Notes: generated by a model not told the origin, from the letters alone. Shown: positions 1 to 5,725, numbered from the stretch's first letter. The stretch is 6,949 nt of DNA from Clostridia bacterium (GCA_017472105.1 JAFUQY010000003.1:1-6949), one strand, 5' to 3'. A program made the numbers and translations.

Positions 1-24
1 AACAATTCAATGAAATAACGAAAG

Positions 25-57
25 CCTCCGTTTTCCATAAGGATTGCGGAGGTTTTT
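25..57 (+). terminator. Rho-independent terminator of an upstream + strand gene
   Basis: CCTCCG (25-30) pairs with CGGAGG (47-52), and a run of five T (53-57) follows directly. The stem is 6 bp with a 16-nt loop that contains a further CC/GG pair. The orientation of the T run fits transcription from the left, so the gene it ends lies outside the window. Confidence 0.7.
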
Positions 58-70
58 GACGTTTGGGAGA

Positions 71-104
71 GACATGTCAAGTGTATCGCTGAGGGACATA
101 TCAA
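71..104. repeat. Two imperfect direct repeats, GACATRTCAA
   Basis: GACATGTCAA (71-80) and GACATATCAA (95-104) differ at one base and are 24 bp apart start to start. Closely spaced short repeats of this kind occur at the ends of some insertion sequences, where they are transposase binding sites. No transposase gene or opposite end is visible, so an insertion-sequence remnant is only a guess. The stretch 60-129 otherwise holds nothing I can name. Confidence 0.3.
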
Positions 105-129
105 ATTTTGTTTGATTCAAAATTTTACA

Positions 130-275
130 GCGGTCGACCGCAAGGGATCGACCCTACGGTATTTGAGGCAACCTCTCCGGCGCGCGTGAGCCCGGATCAG
201 AATACCTTCAGGTAACGAAATCGAGGTATTCTCCACGGCGCGGGCGAATAGGGTTAGCGGTCCCTATGAGCCGTA
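130..275. other. Structured intergenic element, cloverleaf-like fold
   Basis: This gene-free stretch is dense in nested inverted repeats. GCGGTCGACCGC (130-141) is a perfect 12-bp palindrome. AGGG/CCCT (143-146 with 152-155) forms a small hairpin. TACGG (155-159) can pair with CCGTA (271-275) and so enclose three hairpins. The first is GAGG/CCTC (165-168 with 172-175). The second is a long arm made of CGCGCGTG (181-188) against CACGGCGCG (234-242) plus GAATACCT (200-207) against AGGTATTC (224-231). The third is ATAGGG/CCCTAT (248-253 with 262-267). Linkers between arms are only 3-5 nt. Which strand, if any, is transcribed cannot be told. It may be a non-coding RNA, a repetitive extragenic element or a mobile-element remnant; I do not recognise a known RNA family. 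From 276 to 384 I see no further strong structure or gene. Confidence 0.4.
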
Positions 276-384
276 TAAACGAGTTTCTGATACATTGGTA
301 CGCATATATCGTCATCGCACCCTAAAGTACAACCCGCAATTGCATCCGTAGAAGGATATCCAACACCAAAAGCTGCACGCAGTC

Positions 385-435
385 AAAAAAAGAACCCCTC
401 TACGGTATCATATCAACTACAATAACCGTAGAGGG
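385..435 (-). terminator. Terminator of the amino acid ABC transporter operon
   Basis: CCCTCTACGGT (396-406) and ACCGTAGAGGG (425-435) form a perfect 11-bp stem with an 18-nt loop. Read on the minus strand the stem is followed, after four bases, by seven T (complement of A385-391). This is a strong intrinsic terminator 65 bp past the last possible stop codon of the ATPase gene. It shares the 9-mer CTACGGTAT with the structured element to its left (154-162 and 400-408). Confidence 0.85.
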
Positions 436-468
436 ATGCACCTTGTCCAGCCGAAAGTTTTTTGCGGA

Positions 469-486
469 GCTTTTTTTCAAAAAAGC
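469..486. repeat. A/T-rich inverted repeat after the ATPase gene
   Basis: GCTTTTTT (469-476) faces AAAAAAGC (479-486). On the minus strand this lies just past the TGA at 500-502 and could be a weak first terminator ahead of the strong one at 385-435. Confidence 0.35.
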
Positions 487-499
487 GACCCGTTCTCCC

Positions 500-577
500 T
501 CACTTAATCGCCTTGGACAGGAACGCCTGCGTCTTGGGGGATTTGGGATTGTCGAATACCTCGGCGGGAGTGCCCTA
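500..577 (-). other. In-frame TAG and the coding-like tail behind it
   Basis: The ATPase frame stops at TAG (575-577), but the same frame stays open for 24 more codons up to TGA (500-502). The tail starts GTPAEVFDNP and ends FLSKAIK. This is the C-terminal motif expected in polar amino acid transporter ATPases, where the family typically reads G-x-I-x-E-x-G-x-P-x-E-x-F. The TAG replaces the residue just before the conserved G, where Glu or Gln is common (GAG or CAG, each one base from TAG). The tail is therefore real ancestral coding sequence, not chance. Confidence 0.8.
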
Positions 578-1312
578 TTCTTCGATGACGCCGTCCGCCA
601 TGTAGATGATGCGGTCACCGACGCCGCGGGCAAATTCCATCTCGTGCGTAACCACGATCATGGTGCGGTCGGAGTTTTTCAGCTCGCGGATGACGCGGAG
701 AACTTCACCCGTCAGCTCCGGGTCAAGCGCAGATGTCGGCTCGTCGAAGCACAGAATGTCCGGCGACATCGCAAGCGCACGCGCAATCGCAACACGCTGA
801 CACTGACCGCCCGAAAGCTGGCACGGATAGTTCATCATCTTCTCTTCCAGACCTACCGTCCGGATCAGCTCACGCGCGTTTTCTTCAATCTGCGTACAAA
901 CCGCCTTCTTCTCTTCCTTGAACGAACGCTTTTTGTCAGCCTTGCATGCCGTTTTCAGCTCGTCAAGCGCAAGAAGCTCCGGTGCGAGCGTCACGTTTCT
1001 CAGAACCGTGTGCTGCGGGAACAGATTGAACGACTGGAATACCAGACCGAAATGAAGCCGGTTCAAGCGAATCTCGTCTTCCGTCATCTTTTTGCCCGCA
1101 CGGTATATCACCTTGCCGTCAACTGCGATTTCACCTTCGCTCGGCTCCTCAAGGAAATTCAGGCACCGCAGAAGCGTCGTCTTGCCGCTGCCGGATGAGC
1201 CGATGATGACCAGCACCTCGCCCTTGTTCAGGGAAAAATCAATCCCCTTCAGAACTTCAACCTTGCCGAAGCTCTTCCGGATGTTTTTTACTTCAAGAAT
1301 TGTTTCAGACAT
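575..1312 (-). CDS. Polar amino acid ABC transporter ATP-binding protein (GlnQ type)
   Basis: Cytoplasmic ATPase that drives uptake of a polar amino acid together with the permease and lipoprotein encoded just upstream in the same operon. Residues are counted from ATG 1312. Visible motifs are Walker A GSSGSGKT (38-45), Q-loop Gln93, signature LSGGQ (166-170), Walker B ILCFDEP (186-192), D-loop SALD (194-197) and switch His223. A charged insert of about 20-25 residues (roughly 115-145) makes it longer than the usual 240-residue GlnQ. The frame stops at TAG (575-577) after 245 residues; reading through would give 270. All catalytic motifs precede the stop, so the short form might still work. 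I chose ATG 1312 over GTG 1321 because GGAGG (minus strand of 1323-1327) lies 10 nt before the ATG but only 1 nt before the GTG. It starts 18 nt after the permease stop, so translation is probably coupled. The exact substrate cannot be told from sequence. Confidence 0.9.
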   Translation of the reverse strand: MSETILEVKNIRKSFGKVEVLKGIDFSLNKGEVLVIIGSSGSGKTTLLRCLNFLEEPSEGEIAVDGKVIYRAGKKMTEDEIRLNRLHFGLVFQSFNLFPQHTVLRNVTLAPELLALDELKTACKADKKRSFKEEKKAVCTQIEENARELIRTVGLEEKMMNYPCQLSGGQCQRVAIARALAMSPDILCFDEPTSALDPELTGEVLRVIRELKNSDRTMIVVTHEMEFARGVGDRIIYMADGVIEE

Positions 1313-1330
1313 TGTTTTCACGCCTCCGGA

Positions 1331-2038
1331 TCAGCCCTGATAGTAGTTCAGCTTCTTTTCCACCTTGCCGAGTACAATTGTCAGTACACCTACGAAGATC
1401 AGGAAGAAGACGCCTGTGTAGAATAACGGCCAGATCAAACCCTGCGATGCATACCGCTCCGCGGATTTGATGATTTCCGCATACGCGATGACGCGCGCAA
1501 GGGATGTGTCCTTCACCAGCGTGATGATTTCGTTGCCCATCGGCGGTACAATCCGCTTGATGACCTGGAACAGCACGATTCTGAAGAAAATCTGACTCTT
1601 CGTCATGCCCAGCACCTGCCCGGCTTCGTACTGCCCCTTCGCGATCGACTCAATGCCGCCGCGGTAGATTTCGGAAAAATACGCCGAGTAGTTGATGATG
1701 AACGCGATCAGTACCGCCGTCAGACGGGATTTCATCGGCATGTCAAATACCAGACCCGGCACGTACATCACCACAAACAACTGAAGCATCAGGGGCGTTC
1801 CGCGGATGATCCACACCCATGTCTTCGTGATCCACTGGATCGGCTGAATCCGGATCGAACGTCCGCCCAGATGGAGATTGAACCCCAGGGTCGACATGGA
1901 TCCGAATGTGATGATAAGCCCCAGCGGAATCGCGCCCGCAAGGGTCAAAAGAAATACCAGACAGTTCTGTCCGAAATGCTTCAGAAGATCCGCAGTTACA
2001 TTGTAGAACAGCTCCGGCGTGATGGCGGCAAAAATCAT
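1331..2038 (-). CDS. Polar amino acid ABC transporter permease (HisM/GlnP family)
   Basis: Inner membrane subunit of 235 residues that forms the translocation path and couples to the ATPase. Hydrophobic segments are visible at about 23-48, 76-100, 106-125 and 203-226. The EAA coupling loop is clear, with YEAGQVLGMTKSQIFFRIVL containing the expected E-A-x(3)-G core, followed by PPMGNEIITLVKDTSL, which is typical of this family. The start is ATG 2036-2038 with GGAG seven nt upstream. It lies 126 bp after the lipoprotein gene, across a long hairpin, and 18 bp before the ATPase start. Length and motifs are normal, with no sign of damage. A single permease gene implies a homodimer, which is an inference. 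The substrate is a polar amino acid by family; which one is not visible. Confidence 0.92.
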   Translation of the reverse strand: MIFAAITPELFYNVTADLLKHFGQNCLVFLLTLAGAIPLGLIITFGSMSTLGFNLHLGGRSIRIQPIQWITKTWVWIIRGTPLMLQLFVVMYVPGLVFDMPMKSRLTAVLIAFIINYSAYFSEIYRGGIESIAKGQYEAGQVLGMTKSQIFFRIVLFQVIKRIVPPMGNEIITLVKDTSLARVIAYAEIIKSAERYASQGLIWPLFYTGVFFLIFVGVLTIVLGKVEKKLNYYQG

Positions 2039-2071
2039 GTTGATTCTCCAGATTTACATTTTTCTCAGACA

Positions 2072-2120
2072 ACAAAATCCGGCAAAGGACGTGTACTCAC
2101 TTCCTCCGCCGAGATTTTGT
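2072..2120 (-). promoter_or_regulatory. Long intercistronic mRNA hairpin between lipoprotein and permease genes
   Basis: On the minus strand ACAAAATC (2120-2113) pairs with GATTTTGT (2079-2072). Then, after one bulged base, CGGCGGAGGA (2111-2102) pairs with TCCTTTGCCG (2089-2080), including two adjacent G-U pairs. A terminal GTG/CAC closes a 4-nt loop. That is about 21 bp in all. The G-U pairs work only in minus-strand RNA (they would be A-C on the other strand), which supports a folded transcript. No strong U run follows. The likely role is to protect the upstream lipoprotein mRNA or to attenuate, giving more lipoprotein than permease and ATPase; such hairpins are known from other binding-protein-dependent transport operons. 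Confidence 0.7.
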
Positions 2121-2164
2121 ACATTTTTTGGGGAAACTTGATTCAATGTGGACGTTTGGTCAAT

Positions 2165-2938
2165 TTACTTAACCAGCTGACCGTCCAGCTTGTACTTGGC
2201 AGCGATGGCGTCGATGGTGCCGTCTGCCATGAGTTCAGCGATAGCGTTGTTGAACTTTTCGAGAGTGTCGGGTTCGGACTTGCGGAACGCGATGCCGTAG
2301 TATTCGGGAGCGAATTCGTATGCTTCCACTACAACGAGGTCAGCGTAGTCGGTACCTTCGCCGATCATGCCGATGGAGGTAACGAAGTCGATGACGCATC
2401 CGTCGGAAGTACCTGCTGCAACTTCCATCAGAGCCATTGCCATGGTGGAGACTGCGGTGTAGTTTACACCTGCGAATGCAGCGTCGGTGGTGGCAACTTC
2501 TTCGCCTGCGGATTCAGCTTCCGCACAGATTGCAGCACCGGTCAGACCTTCAGCGGTCGCGTACTTTTCAGCGTTCTCAGCCTTTACAACGAGAACCTGC
2601 TTGTTTTCCATGTAGGGGTTGGAAATGCCCATCTGCGCCTTGCGTTCGTCGTTGATGGTCATGCCGTTCCAGATGCAGTCGATGTTGCCGGATTCCAGTT
2701 CGGTTTCCTTGGTGGACCAGTCGATTTCAACGAATTCGGGTTCGTAGCCGAGCTTTTCGCAGACAGCGGTTGCAAATTCGGTTTCAAAACCGGTGAGCTT
2801 GCCGTTTTCATCCATGTAGTTCATGGGTTCGAAATAGGTGATGCCGATTACGAAAGTTTCCTTGGAGCAGGAAGCCATGGTCAGGCACAGGCTGCACAGC
2901 ATGAGAGCCGCAAGTGCGAGGGAAAGAATCTTCTTCAT
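2165..2938 (-). CDS. Amino acid ABC transporter substrate-binding lipoprotein
   Basis: Extracytoplasmic solute receptor of 257 residues that captures a polar amino acid and hands it to the permease. It starts with a type II signal peptide (MKKILSLALAALMLC, then hydrophobic) and a lipobox M-A-S-C with the lipidated Cys at 24. The mature part is a family 3 periplasmic-binding-protein fold, with FEPMNYMDENGKLTGFETEF near the start, then TELESGNIDCIWNGMTINDERKA, then a C-terminal AIAELMADGTIDAIAAKYKLDG, all typical of glutamine, cystine and general amino acid receptors. The start ATG at 2936-2938 has GGAGG five nt upstream. It is the first gene of the operon, preceded by a consensus promoter and two inverted repeats. 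The gene is intact. The substrate cannot be assigned; glutamine, cystine or histidine-type ligands are all possible. Confidence 0.93.
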   Translation of the reverse strand: MKKILSLALAALMLCSLCLTMASCSKETFVIGITYFEPMNYMDENGKLTGFETEFATAVCEKLGYEPEFVEIDWSTKETELESGNIDCIWNGMTINDERKAQMGISNPYMENKQVLVVKAENAEKYATAEGLTGAAICAEAESAGEEVATTDAAFAGVNYTAVSTMAMALMEVAAGTSDGCVIDFVTSIGMIGEGTDYADLVVVEAYEFAPEYYGIAFRKSEPDTLEKFNNAIAELMADGTIDAIAAKYKLDGQLVK

Positions 2939-2950
2939 AATGTCCTCCGG

Positions 2951-2970
2951 TTGACTTCTATGTAAGTCAA
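2951..2970 (-). promoter_or_regulatory. Inverted repeat next to the lipoprotein gene RBS
   Basis: TTGACTT (2951-2957) and AAGTCAA (2964-2970) are a perfect 7-bp inverted repeat around ctatgt. In the mRNA this hairpin ends two bases before the GGAGG site (minus strand of 2944-2948), so it could influence ribosome access. As DNA it could be a repressor site. It resembles the repeat at 2994-3011. Confidence 0.5.
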
Positions 2971-2993
2971 TAAATTTCAGATTCGATTTTATC

Positions 2994-3011
2994 GCTTTAG
3001 TATGTTAAAGC
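2994..3011 (-). promoter_or_regulatory. Inverted repeat at the transcription start of the ABC operon
   Basis: GCTTTA (2994-2999) and TAAAGC (3006-3011) flank gtatgt. The predicted start of transcription, about 7 nt past the -10 box, falls at about 3011, so the repeat would cover roughly +1 to +18, a classic place for an operator. Its centre is 42 bp from that of the 2951-2970 repeat, about four helical turns, and both have a 6-nt spacer ending in TATGT. Confidence 0.45.
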
Positions 3012-3017
3012 ATCATT

Positions 3018-3046
3018 ATTATACAGCAGGACAGCATTTTTGTCAA
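3018..3046 (-). promoter_or_regulatory. Sigma-A promoter of the amino acid ABC operon
   Basis: On the minus strand TTGACA (3046-3041) and TATAAT (3023-3018) are separated by exactly 17 bp, a perfect match to the vegetative consensus. It drives the lipoprotein, permease and ATPase genes after a leader of about 70 nt. A promoter this strong usually implies either high constitutive expression or tight repression, and the inverted repeats downstream suggest the second. Confidence 0.9.
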
Positions 3047-3119
3047 TGGGCGGATTGCACAGCTTTTTTACATAAATTTCAGCACAATCCACAAAAGGAA
3101 ATTTCACACTGCATATTCA

Positions 3120-3148
3120 TTGAAAGACGGCATGATTTATGATAAAAT
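3120..3148 (+). promoter_or_regulatory. Sigma-A promoter of comM
   Basis: TTGAAA (3120-3125) and TAAAAT (3143-3148) are 17 bp apart. The start of transcription would be near 3155, about 24 nt before the comM start codon. GGAG (3170-3173) sits five nt before ATG 3179. Confidence 0.75.
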
Positions 3149-3178
3149 GAAAGAAAACACTACATCAACGGAGCAGTT

Positions 3179-4765
3179 ATGTTATCAGTCACATATACAG
3201 CCGCGACATACGGTGCGGACGGATACGAAGTCACAGTGGAATGCGCGTTCCGGCGTTCGCTGGCGTCGTTCGAGATCGTCGGTCTGCCCGATGCCGCCAT
3301 CCGCGAGTCGGAAAAACGCATCTTCACCGGAGCGGAGAGCGCGGGTTTCCCCATTCCGCAGGGTGAAATCTCGATCAATCTCGCACCCGCCGACAAGCGC
3401 AAGGAAGGTACCGCCATGGAGCTTGCCATCCTCGTCGCGATTTATCAGGGGTGCAATACCATCGACTGCGCGACCGGGGACTCCACATTCATCGGCGAGA
3501 TTTCGTTTTCCGGCGAGATCCGTCCCGTGCGCGGCGTCCTCGGCATGGTCATCGCGGCGATCAACAGCGGGCGGCATGAGATCTACGTCCCCGCCGAGAA
3601 TATCCGCGAAGCGTCGGTTGCCTGCCGGGAGGGCGTGAGAATCTACCCTGTCGAGCACATCGCTCAGCTCATCTTCCACCTCACCGGACGGGAGAGAATC
3701 GAGCCCGCGGACGTGAATCCGTACGAACAGCTGGAGGCCTATGTCTGCCGCGAGGATTTTTCGCAGGTCAAGGGGCAGTACCGTGCCAAGCGTGCCATGA
3801 CGTGCGCGGCGGCGGGAAGTCACAACATCCTCCTCATCGGCCCGCCCGGATCGGGAAAATCCATGCTTTCGAAGCGTCTGCCGACCATTCTACCGCAGAT
3901 GAGCTACGAAGAAGCCCTTGAAGCGACCAAAATCCACTCCTGCGCCGGGATGCTCACCGAAGAAACCCCGTTCATTCTCCAGCGGCCGTTCCGGTCTCCG
4001 CATCATTCGCTCAGCACAGCGGCACTCGTCGGCGGCGGCAAAATCCCGGCTCCCGGTGAAATCTCCCTCGCGCACAACGGCGTCCTCTTCCTCGACGAGT
4101 TTCCGGAATTCCGCAAGGACGCGCTCGAAGGACTCCGCCAGCCGATCGAGGACAAATGCGTGACGATCACCCGTGCGGCAGGACGCGTGACCTATCCGTC
4201 GGCGTTCATGATGGTGTGCGCAATGAACCCGTGCAAATGCGGGTACTACGGCTCGCCTTCCGGGAAATGCACCTGCAAAGCCGCGGATATCCGGGAGTAT
4301 CTGGCGAAAATCAGCGGCCCGATGCTCGACCGGATTGACATTCAGATCGAGATGCCGGAGCTGTCGTTCACGGAGCTGGTGAATACCGCACCCGGCGAGC
4401 CGTCATCGGAAATCCGCAGGCGTGTTGAAGCCGCACGTGCGCTCTCCCGCGACAGATTCCGCGAGGCCGGATACGACGACTACGCGAGCCGCTCCAATGC
4501 CCTGATGGAATCGGACGAGCTGAGGCAGTTCTGCGCGCTGGATGAAGTGTGTCAGAAAATCATGGAGGACGTGTTCACGAAAACCGGACTTTCCGCGCGC
4601 GGCTACGACCGGATTCTGCGTGTTGCACGGACACTCGCCGATCTCGACGCCGCGGAACGTGAAATCGTGAAGGAAGACGGCATCATCGGAGGCAGACTGA
4701 AGAAACAGCACATCCTCGAAGCCGCTCAGATGCGCGCACTTGACAAGAAATACTGGAAAAACTGA
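3179..4765 (+). CDS. comM: YifB/ComM family magnesium chelatase-like AAA+ ATPase
   Basis: Cytoplasmic AAA+ protein of 528 residues, close to the usual 505-515. In naturally competent proteobacteria ComM is a helicase that extends branch migration of incoming DNA during recombination; in Clostridia its role is not well established. The N-terminal S5-like/ChlI domain spans about 1-170 (GLPDAAIRESEKRI, SINLAPADKRKEGTAMELAI). The AAA+ core has Walker A GPPGSGKS (221-228), the FRSPHHSLS segment (271-279) and Walker B GVLFLDEF (301-308). MNPCKCGYYG begins a cysteine cluster, C352-x-C354 and C364-x-C366, which is common in the family and may bind metal. ISGPMLDRID (378-387) and the C-terminal helical domain with SARGYDRILRVARTLADL (472-489) complete it. 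It is a single-gene unit with its own promoter and terminator, divergent from the ABC operon. Codon use is GC-richer than in ppdK, as expected for a weakly expressed gene. It is intact. Confidence 0.95.
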   Translation: MLSVTYTAATYGADGYEVTVECAFRRSLASFEIVGLPDAAIRESEKRIFTGAESAGFPIPQGEISINLAPADKRKEGTAMELAILVAIYQGCNTIDCATGDSTFIGEISFSGEIRPVRGVLGMVIAAINSGRHEIYVPAENIREASVACREGVRIYPVEHIAQLIFHLTGRERIEPADVNPYEQLEAYVCREDFSQVKGQYRAKRAMTCAAAGSHNILLIGPPGSGKSMLSKRLPTILPQMSYEEALEATKIHSCAGMLTEETPFILQRPFRSPHHSLSTAALVGGGKIPAPGEISLAHNGVLFLDEFPEFRKDALEGLRQPIEDKCVTITRAAGRVTYPSAFMMVCAMNPCKCGYYGSPSGKCTCKAADIREYLAKISGPMLDRIDIQIEMPELSFTELVNTAPGEPSSEIRRRVEAARALSRDRFREAGYDDYASRSNALMESDELRQFCALDEVCQKIMEDVFTKTGLSARGYDRILRVARTLADLDAAEREIVKEDGIIGGRLKKQHILEAAQMRALDKKYWKN

Positions 4766-4774
4766 AGAAAACAC

Positions 4775-4820
4775 CCGCCCGGGATTTGTGAGACTGCACA
4801 AGTGCTCGGGCGGATTTTTG
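4775..4820 (+). terminator. Rho-independent terminator of comM
   Basis: CCGCCCG (4775-4781) pairs with CGGGCGG (4807-4813), and an inner TTGTG (4786-4790) pairs with CACAA (4797-4801). ATTTTTG follows. It begins 10 bp after the comM stop. Confidence 0.88.
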
Positions 4821-4831
4821 TCTGAACGCAC

Positions 4832-4865
4832 AAAAAAGACGCCCCCGAGGATGAGAGCGTCTTTT
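4832..4865. terminator. Terminator of ppdK, possibly bidirectional
   Basis: AAAAGACGC (4834-4842) and GCGTCTTTT (4857-4865) form a 9-bp perfect stem with A and T runs on both sides, so it can stop transcription from either direction. Read on the minus strand six T follow the GC stem, fitting the end of the ppdK transcript about 215 nt after its stop codon. It may back up the comM terminator. Confidence 0.85.
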
Positions 4866-4904
4866 CTATTGTTATTAGCGAGGAATTAAGACCTGTATCG
4901 TGAA

Positions 4905-5106
4905 TTAACCCTTGATGCAGCCTTGAGCTGTACTAAAAGTCGACCTTGCGGTTTTCTTTTAATTAGCCCTTGATTGCAGCCTTGTGCAGTGCATCTCAGG
5001 CTGTGAGTGCAAATCGCTTATTAGCCCTTGATAGCTGCCTTGAGCTATCGCTGTCCAGGCTGGTTAGCCTAAACTTCTGATTAACCCTTGATTGCAGCCT
5101 GTGCAG
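4905..5106 (-). repeat. Array of four degenerate copies of the ppdK 3' end
   Basis: The + strand motif TTARCCCTTGAT followed by about 15 related bases starts at 4905, 4963, 5021 and 5081, with spacings of 58, 58 and 60 bp. The 5081 copy is the real end of ppdK, encoding AAIKG and its stop. The other three lie in its 3' untranslated region and repeat that end, still spelling an AIKG-stop-like sequence in at least the 4963 copy. Each copy has GCCTTG or GCCTG at the centre of a short palindrome. At 5030-5049 it is GATAGCT-GCCTTG-AGCTATC; at 4975-4988 it is TGCA-GCCTTG-TGCA. The sequence between copies is not conserved, apart from CAGGCTG at nearly the same offset in two copies. No gene is seen in 4866-5080. 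Confidence 0.75.
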
Positions 5107-5209
5107 CGGCAAGTCTTGCGATCGGCACACGGAAGGGAGAGCAGGATACGTAGTCGAGACCGATCTGGTGGCAGAATTCAACAGATGTCGGGTCGCCGCC
5201 GTGTTCACC

Positions 5210-5212
5210 TCA
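5210..5212 (-). other. TGA at the catalytic cysteine position of PPDK
   Basis: The frame reads G-I-TGA-G-E-H-G-G-D-P. In PPDK this motif is G-I-C-G-E-H-G-G-D-P, whose Cys is the general acid/base for the pyruvate enolate. The rest of the C-terminus, [17 protein letters not shown], is perfect. Either the codon is wrong (TGC to TGA is one base), the enzyme is dead, or selenocysteine is inserted. A hairpin lies 18 nt downstream (CCG-AC-ATCTG against CAGAT-CGG, 5191-5160 on the minus strand), but its apical loop lacks the early G expected of bacterial SECIS elements. Confidence 0.85.
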
Positions 5213-5725
5213 GATACCGATGTGGAGGTTGGGGTTAACGGGCTTGCCGATGGTGATAGCCATGTTCATGAGCTTACCAACACCGGTCTGGTCGAGCTTC
5301 GCGAAGGGATCGTTTTCGAAGATCTTGGTGTCGTAGTATGCGTTGAGGAACTTACCAGCGTCGTCACGGGAGAAGCCGTAGGTCATCTGGGTAAGGTCGT
5401 TGGTACCGAAGCAGAAGAAGTCAGCGTTAGCAGCGATTTCGTCAGCGGTGAGGCAGGCACGAGGAATTTCAACCATGGTACCTACTTCGTATGCGAGTTC
5501 AACGCCAGCAGCTGCGATTTCAGCGTCAGCGGTTTCAACAACAACGGACTTAACGTACTTGAGTTCCTTTACGTCGCCTACCAGAGGAATCATGATTTCG
5601 GGCTTAACGTTCCAGTCAGCATGGTTCTTCTTAACGTTGATAGCAGCGCGGATAACTGCAGCGGTCTGCATCTTAGCGATTTCGGGATAGGTTACTGCGA
5701 GACGGCAGCCTCTGTGACCCATCAT
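5210..5725 (-). CDS. ppdK: ppdK open segment, TIM-barrel part before the TGA
   Basis: The first ATG after the TAA is at 5725, opening a 171-codon stretch (MMGHRGCRL to NLHIGI) that ends at TGA 5210-5212. It is unlikely to be an independent gene: no good ribosome binding site is apparent and it begins inside a conserved motif. Codons 5726-5896 continue the same frame upstream (ALYEALEG, LDPPLHEF) without a start. An automatic caller would probably report this as a separate partial PEP-utilizing protein. Confidence 0.6.
   Translation of the reverse strand: MMGHRGCRLAVTYPEIAKMQTAAVIRAAINVKKNHADWNVKPEIMIPLVGDVKELKYVKSVVVETADAEIAAAGVELAYEVGTMVEIPRACLTADEIAANADFFCFGTNDLTQMTYGFSRDDAGKFLNAYYDTKIFENDPFAKLDQTGVGKLMNMAITIGKPVNPNLHIGI

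Noticed and set aside
125..310. Minus-strand peptide-like frame with two internal stops in the structured region
   Set aside because: Short open pieces (13 to 23 codons) share a frame but show no recognised protein and no start signal; the pairing structure explains the sequence better.
443..1198. 251-codon + strand open frame opposite the ATPase gene
   Set aside because: Antisense shadow with Arg/Leu-rich low-information sequence, starting inside the operon's 3' flank.
2062..2118. 19-codon minus-strand small ORF (MYKISAEEV...) between lipoprotein and permease genes
   Set aside because: It has no ribosome binding site before its ATG and lies inside the long hairpin, which accounts for the sequence.
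1871..2965. 364-codon + strand open frame opposite the lipoprotein and permease genes
   Set aside because: It is antisense to two clearly conserved genes, has no recognisable domain and no ribosome binding site; its openness is a shadow of their codon bias.
2972..3106. Three copies of AAATTTCA in the divergent intergenic region
   Set aside because: Irregular spacing in A/T-rich sequence; probably chance.
3185..3823. 212-codon minus-strand frame within comM
   Set aside because: It lies over the conserved N-terminal and Walker A coding region of comM and has no family features.
4905..5106. CRISPR array
   Set aside because: Copies are only about 25-30 bp alike, are degenerate, derive from the ppdK end, and no cas gene is present.
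5160..5191. Bacterial SECIS element after the TGA in ppdK
   Set aside because: A stem exists 18 nt downstream, but it has a bulge, a mismatch and an apical loop without a G at the first positions. Too weak to call as a feature.
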